NCBI RefSeq assembly: GCF_036324505.1
Contig: NC_086354.1
Coordinates: 1,568,725-1,632,724, forward strand
DNA: 64,000 nt
Reading direction: 5' to 3'
Source of the DNA: Eleginops maclovinus
Taxonomy: Eukaryota; Chordata; Actinopteri; Perciformes; Eleginopidae
Shown here: piece by piece, positions 59,886 to 64,000 of the stretch
Position numbering within the stretch: the first letter of the stretch is position 1
Layout of the letters: the number at the start of each line of letters is the position of its first letter
The notes under the pieces: generated by a model
The model's database searches: none
What the model was told of the DNA's origin: nothing
Seen by the model: the letters and a program-made list of their open reading frames with translations, nothing else
Made by a program: the position numbers and the translations under genes

Positions 59886-59999
59886 GATATATATTATTTA
59901 AATATATAGATATAGAGATATATCTAGAGATAGATATAGAGATAGATATAGAGATAGATAGAGAGATAGGTATAGAGATAGAGAGATAGATAGATATTT
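59886..59999. repeat. imperfect (GATA)n/TATA satellite
   Basis: Mixed gatagatatagagatag units with interruptions. Confidence 0.9.
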
Positions 60000-60182
60000 A
60001 TTATATATGTATATTGGCCCTCTGTATAGTAATATAGCACATATGTATATTTGTTCATACTACATCTGTTTATACTATGCCAATTATTCCCACCTCTTTA
60101 TACTGCCCTTATCTTTACATAATCACTCTTAGCTGCATATACTGTACATACTCTATATATCGCACTTGTTTCTCTTTGCACT

Positions 60183-60183
<1 letters not shown>

Positions 60184-60267
<84 letters not shown>
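60184..60267. repeat. (CTAT)n microsatellite
   Basis: About 21 uninterrupted CTAT units. Confidence 0.97.
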
Positions 60268-60414
60268 AATGTTGTTTTTGTTGTTTTCATTTATGTAAAT
60301 ACACTCGTTTGATACCTTAGTACATGTATGCATGCTTTTTTTTTTATATATACATTTTGGAGTTATAGCCCCCCCTGGAGAAAACTCCACCAGCCGCCAC
60401 TGGTTCAATCTCTG

Positions 60415-60723
60415 CGGAGACAAGCGTTCATGTTTCTGAATTGTCCCACTCACACACTAGATGTGTCTTTCCGTTTGAGACACGAAGATGGTTTTTACAT
60501 GGTGTTTGCGAGCTTTGTGTTTGGAGTGCGGGGAGTTGGGTCACAAACGTATTGCGTGTCCACAGAGACGACACACCGCTCCGCCTGGTTTCCTCTTCAG
60601 AAAGTTGTAGGGACCGATCTGTTGGATGAAAAGAAACGATATCATCTCAGAAAACATGTCACTGCTATGAAAAAAGGTCCAAGAGGAAGCAAAAGAGGGA
60701 AGAAACTGAAAAAGTCTAAATAA
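60415..60723 (+). pseudogene. Tx1 LINE ORF1 C-terminal part with a zinc knuckle
   Basis: One frame reads RRQAFMFLNCPTHTLDVSFR, then LRHEDGFYMVFAS. After a frame change, the sequence at about 60,505-60,560 reads CLECGELGHKRIACPQRR, a CX2CX4HX4C zinc knuckle. MFLNxPxxTLDVSF followed by such a knuckle is characteristic of ORF1 of Tx1-type LINEs, where it binds element RNA. The N-terminus is absent. Confidence 0.7.
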
Positions 60724-60805
60724 TTTCAACTTGATCATGCAACACTGGCTGTCTCCTCCCTGCTGTGTATACCTGTTGGTTCTTTTTCTCTGTGTCTTTC
60801 CTCTA

Positions 60806-62152
60806 ATGCAGGCTTTGAGGGTTGCTACTTTAAACAATAACGGGGGTAGAAGTGCACAGAAAATAGTTTTAGTATCAGACGTTTTTAATAAAATGTTTTT
60901 TTTAGATGTGATCTTACTGCAGGAAACTCACAGTGACAGCCTGAATGAGACAGACTTGGGAATGTGGTGGTGGTGGGGGGGGGGGGTACTCAGTCATGGC
61001 TCTAACCTTAGTGCTGGGGTAGCTGTTGAAATCTTGTAAAATGTTCAGATTAGTGCCAGACTTTAATCTGAACATTTTACAAGGTTTCAATTTCTGTGAG
61101 AATTTTAAATTGTTCTGGATCAACTGGAAATCAGAGAGAAACTCTTTTCCTTCCCTGAGTCAGTGGTCGGAGGTAGGAAAGGCTCAGATTAGAGTTTTCT
61201 GCCAACAGTATACATCCTACTCCACTGCAAACATTAGAAGGGCTATAGAGCAGTTAGAGAGGGGGATCAGTGAGTTAGAGAGGGTGTCTGTTGAAAACAT
61301 AGAACAGTCCCTCCTAAAAAAAACAACAGCTTAAGTGTTTTCTTCAGGAGAAAGCCAAAGGAGCTCTGATCAGAGCCCATTTTACTTCCATGCGAGACAT
61401 GCACCTACCACCCTTTTCTTCAACCTGGAGAGGTCTGTGGGCCAAAGGAAGCAGATGGTATGTTTACGTCTTCCAGATGGACAAGTAACCTCTGAAACTG
61501 CTGAGATGAGGAAACATGCAGTGTCCTTCTACACTGACCTGTTCAAAGCCGAAGTTTGTGATGTGGAAGCTGCTGATGAACTTCTTCAGGGTCTTCCACA
61601 GTTGAGTTCAGCAGAAAGTGACAGCCTTGTTCTGGAGGAACTGACCTCTGCAGTGACACAGATGGCCTCGGGCAAGGCTCCAGGCATAGACGGCTTACCT
61701 GCAGACTTTTTCAAACACTTGTGGAGTATTTTAGGACATTACTTGTTGGATGTGTTTAAGGAGTCCTTTGGAAAAGGGGCTCTTCCAGCTCCCTGTAGGC
61801 GTGCGGTGATTTCACTGTTACCTAAGAAAGGAGATTTAACCCTGCTGAAGAACTGGAGACCTGTGACTCTGTTATGTACAGACTATAAGATACTGTCAAA
61901 GGTTTTAGCCAACAGGCTGAAGTGTTTTATTGAACTTCTTATTGGTACTGATCAGACATATTGTATCCCTGGCAGATCAATTGTGGACAATTTGCTTTTG
62001 ATGAGAGACACTTTTGACGTTTGTAAACTGTATAACATAAATATTGGTATCATTTATATTGACCAGGAGAAGATGTTTGATCATGTTGATCACTCTTTTC
62101 TGATTGCCACAGTGCAGGCTTTTGGTGTTGGGGAGAATTTGTTGTCCTGGGT
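60806..62152 (+). pseudogene. Tx1 LINE ORF2, endonuclease deleted, RT partial
   Basis: ATG at 60,806 opens MQALRVATLNNNGGRSAQK, followed by FLDVILLQETHSD (endonuclease Asn and Glu motifs), but the domain breaks off at about 61,027. A 25-bp inverted repeat lies at the break, then linker sequence (FWINWKSERNSFPSLSQWSE). From about 61,335 the RT begins: HAVSFYTDLFK, ASGKAPGIDGLPADFFKHLW, AVISLLPKKGDLTLLKNWRP, LLCTDYKILSKVLANRL and IDQEKMFDHVDHSFL. It ends before the YxDD block, where another repeat starts at 62,153. Confidence 0.8.
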
Positions 62153-62320
62153 GAATCAGAATCAGAATCAGAAGCACGTTTTTTATCCCAAACTGGGACA
62201 TTTTTGCATTGCAGAAGCAAAATACAAAGAGAAGCAAAACAATAAAAATAATTACAACTAAAAACAAATAAAGTAAAAATAAATATGAATGTGAAATAAA
62301 TTGAAGTGAAAGAAATATGA
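62153..62320. repeat. 'gaatcagaatcag' LINE/SINE tail
   Basis: Opens with tandem gaatcagaatcaga, then agcacgttttttatccc, and closes with A-rich text (aacaaataaagtaaaaataaa). This is a common fish retroposon tail and it truncates the Tx1 RT frame. Confidence 0.55.
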
Positions 62321-63012
62321 GTGCCTCAAGGGGCGGTAACCGTCGAACCTCCTGGTGGACACCGGTGGTCAGGGAAGCCGTCCGACTGAAAAAGGAGGTC
62401 TTCCGGGATATGTTATCCTTGGGTACTCCTGACGAAGTTGCAAGGTATCGACAGGCCCGAAGGGCAGCAGCCTCTGCAAAGCAGCGGGTGTGGGAGAAGC
62501 TCGGAGAAGCCATGGAGTCGGTCGGCACCAAAGTTTTTCTGGAAAACCATCCGACACCTCAGGAGGGGGAAGCAGGGAACCATCCAAGCTGTGTACAGTA
62601 AGGATGGGACGCTGTTGACCTCAACTGATAGTGTGTTAGGGCGGTGGAAGGAACACTTTGAGGAACTCCTGAATCCGACAACTCCGCACTTTATGTTAGA
62701 GGTCGGAGCTGGAGTATGAAGGGGGATCAACTCCAATCTCACGAGGGAAAGTCACTGAGGTAGTTAAACAGCTCCACAGTGGCAAAGCCCCGGGGGTGGA
62801 TGAGATCCGCCCAGAAATGCTGAAGGCTCTGGGTGTTGAGGGACTGTCATGGTTGACACGTCTCATCAACATTGCGTGGAAGTCGGAAACAGTACCGAAG
62901 GATTGGCAGACCGGGGTGGTGGTTCCTCTTTTTAAAAAGGGGGATCAGAGGGTGTGTTCCAATTACAGAGGCATCACATTACTCAGCCTCCCCGGGAAAG
63001 TTTACTCTAGGG
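62321..63012 (+). pseudogene. second non-LTR retrotransposon ORF2 fragment
   Basis: Frames in sequence read TSWWTPVVREAVRLKKEVFR, QARRAAASAKQRVWEKLGEA, AVYSKDGTLLTS, GRWKEHFEELLN, then SGKAPGVDEIRPEMLKALG, GVVVPLFKKGDQRVCSNYRG and ITLLSLPGKVYSR. These are the linker and first RT blocks of a LINE different from L1/Tx1; the clade is not settled (I/Nimb- or RTE-like). Frame changes occur near 62,560 and 62,720. It is cut at 63,012 by the Charlie element. Confidence 0.75.
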
Positions 63013-64000
63013 CAGTGGTTCTTAACCTTGTTGGAGGTACTGAACCCCACCAGTTTCATATGCGCATTCACCGAACCCTTCTTTATTGGAAAAATAAAAT
63101 GTAATTTTTTCAAATTCAAGACATAGGTATATGTTTTACTGGGGCACAAAATGAACAGTGCATCAACATCACTGTGTTCAAAGAACAAAACCAGCAAAAC
63201 ATGATTTTCACACAAAAACATAATAATGAATACTTACTGCAAATCAGTGTGACTTCTGCTGTTGCCTTTGAGATGACCAGTTCAGAAATGCGCGGCTTCA
63301 CCTTGGCAAGTGCCACTCTCATGTCATTTTCGCAACAAAGTCTGTTCCTTTTCTTCGTTTTTATGTCCAGCATCCTCGAAAAGGATTGCTCGCAAAGATA
63401 TGTTGTAACAAACGGTATGAAAATCTCCAGGGCTTTCTTGGCAATAACAGGGTACGTTACCATTTGTTGACACCAAAACGTTGAGAGCGTAGTTACTTAC
63501 ACAGTAGTCAAGCAGGGGAAAGTTTGCGAAGTTATCGTTCTCTGTTCGTCGTTTCCATAACGGAAACTTTTTTTGAAAAGCCTTCAGGTTCTCTTCCGCT
63601 TCGATGATGTTGACTCCACCGCCCTGCATCTGCTGATTGAGACGATTGGGCTGGTGGCAGCGCATCTGAGAGCTGCGAAGATATCAGCCATGTACGCTAA
63701 AATGAGAATGAACTCAGAATTTTTGAAGCAATCTGCATGACAATGTTGGTACTCTTGCAAAAACAGGTCTAATTCCACACGCATGGCAAAAACACGATTC
63801 AGCACCTGTCCCCGGGATAATCACTGAACGTTAGAATGGAACAGAAGTACCTCGAATTCAGAGCCCATTTCTTTACACAGCTCACTGAAGATGCGGTGCC
63901 TCAGAGCACTATTTCGCACATAGTTCCACGCATTCCACTACAATTTTTAATACTTCTGCCAGTTTTGGAGGCAAGGTTTTTGTTGCCAACGCATGCCTGT
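63013..64000 (-). mobile_element. Charlie-like hAT element, left end, runs off window
   Basis: The left terminus CAGTGGTTCTTAACCTTG is typical of Charlie elements. The preceding octamer CTCTAGGG (63,005-63,012) would be one target duplication; the other lies outside the window. A transposase frame is on the minus strand. Confidence 0.82.
63116..63830 (-). pseudogene. Charlie/ZBED5-like transposase, C-terminal part
   Basis: Reading leftwards: ELDLFLQEYQHCHADCF, ILILAYMADIFAAL, RLNQQMQGGGVNIIEAEENLK, FPLLDYCVSN, then AKKALEIFIPFVTTYLCEQSFSR, the hAT dimerisation block, and MRVALAKVKPRISEL. The pattern is that of ZBED5-type hAT proteins. Several frame changes occur (near 63,490 and 63,660). It resembles, but is clearly diverged from, the Charlie transposase at 39,316-47,213. 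Confidence 0.75.

Larger units (their letters stand above)
59591..60389. other. non-coding DNA with GATA satellites
   Basis: 59,640-59,860 contains GC-rich text (ccctggggcgcaggaatc, gcgccacgagctgaatgcag) resembling a dispersed fish repeat. GATA-type repeats follow. No gene is visible. Confidence 0.45.

Noticed and set aside
60184..60267. Tandem array considered as CRISPR-like
   Set aside because: Pure CTAT microsatellite without spacers; vertebrate genome.

Overview
This window is nuclear DNA from a ray-finned (teleost-type) fish. The evidence is one host developmental gene, engrailed-2, with the vertebrate two-exon layout, set in a repeat mixture typical of teleosts: L1/Tx1 LINEs, Tc1, several hAT and Charlie elements, PIF/Harbinger, THAP-containing elements and BEL/Pao. 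There are also long AC, TC, GAAA and GATA microsatellites. No bacterial or organellar features, tRNA or rRNA genes, or CRISPR arrays were seen. Species cannot be named from the sequence alone.

Layout. 1-2.8 kb: small hAT, Tc1 and L1 remnants. 2.86-18.06 kb: one old L1 on the minus strand, flanked by a candidate 9-bp target duplication and broken by nested insertions: a nearly intact younger L1 on the plus strand (about 4.5-9.65 kb), a 116-bp hAT-like MITE, a 3.4-kb Harbinger element (10.72-14.16 kb, itself holding LTR-like debris) and a GTF2IRD2-like hAT remnant (15.3-16.7 kb). 18.07-33 kb: a repeat-poor stretch holding engrailed-2 on the minus strand (exon 1 26,854-27,322; exon 2 24,330-24,646) with an upstream CCAAT/E-box cluster. 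33-37 kb: Tc1 and small repeats. 37.1-47.2 kb: a Tx1 LINE 3' part, then a Charlie-like hAT element on the minus strand, whose transposase frame is cut by a 4.1-kb hAT element (perfect 8-bp target duplication) and by a 3.2-kb block containing two near-identical 1-kb THAP-bearing elements.

47.3-58.4 kb: a convergent pair of spliced genes, a HECT C-lobe gene on the plus strand and a zinc-ribbon/integrase-core gene on the minus strand. A complete BEL/Pao retrotransposon sits in a HECT intron. It has 434-bp LTRs that look identical by eye, a 5-bp target duplication and one uninterrupted 1939-codon gag-pol frame, so it is probably very young. A small retroposed LINE/SINE tail interrupts the integrase C-terminus. 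58.8-64 kb: hAT remnant, GATA satellites, a deleted Tx1 LINE with a hairpin at the deletion point, another LINE fragment, and a Charlie element running off the end.

The only ordinary host gene seen is engrailed-2, a homeodomain transcription repressor. The most interesting candidates are the HECT/integrase pair, the potentially active BEL/Pao copy, and the insertion nests, whose order can be read from interrupted reading frames and target duplications. Family names come from motif recognition and memory; no database search was possible.
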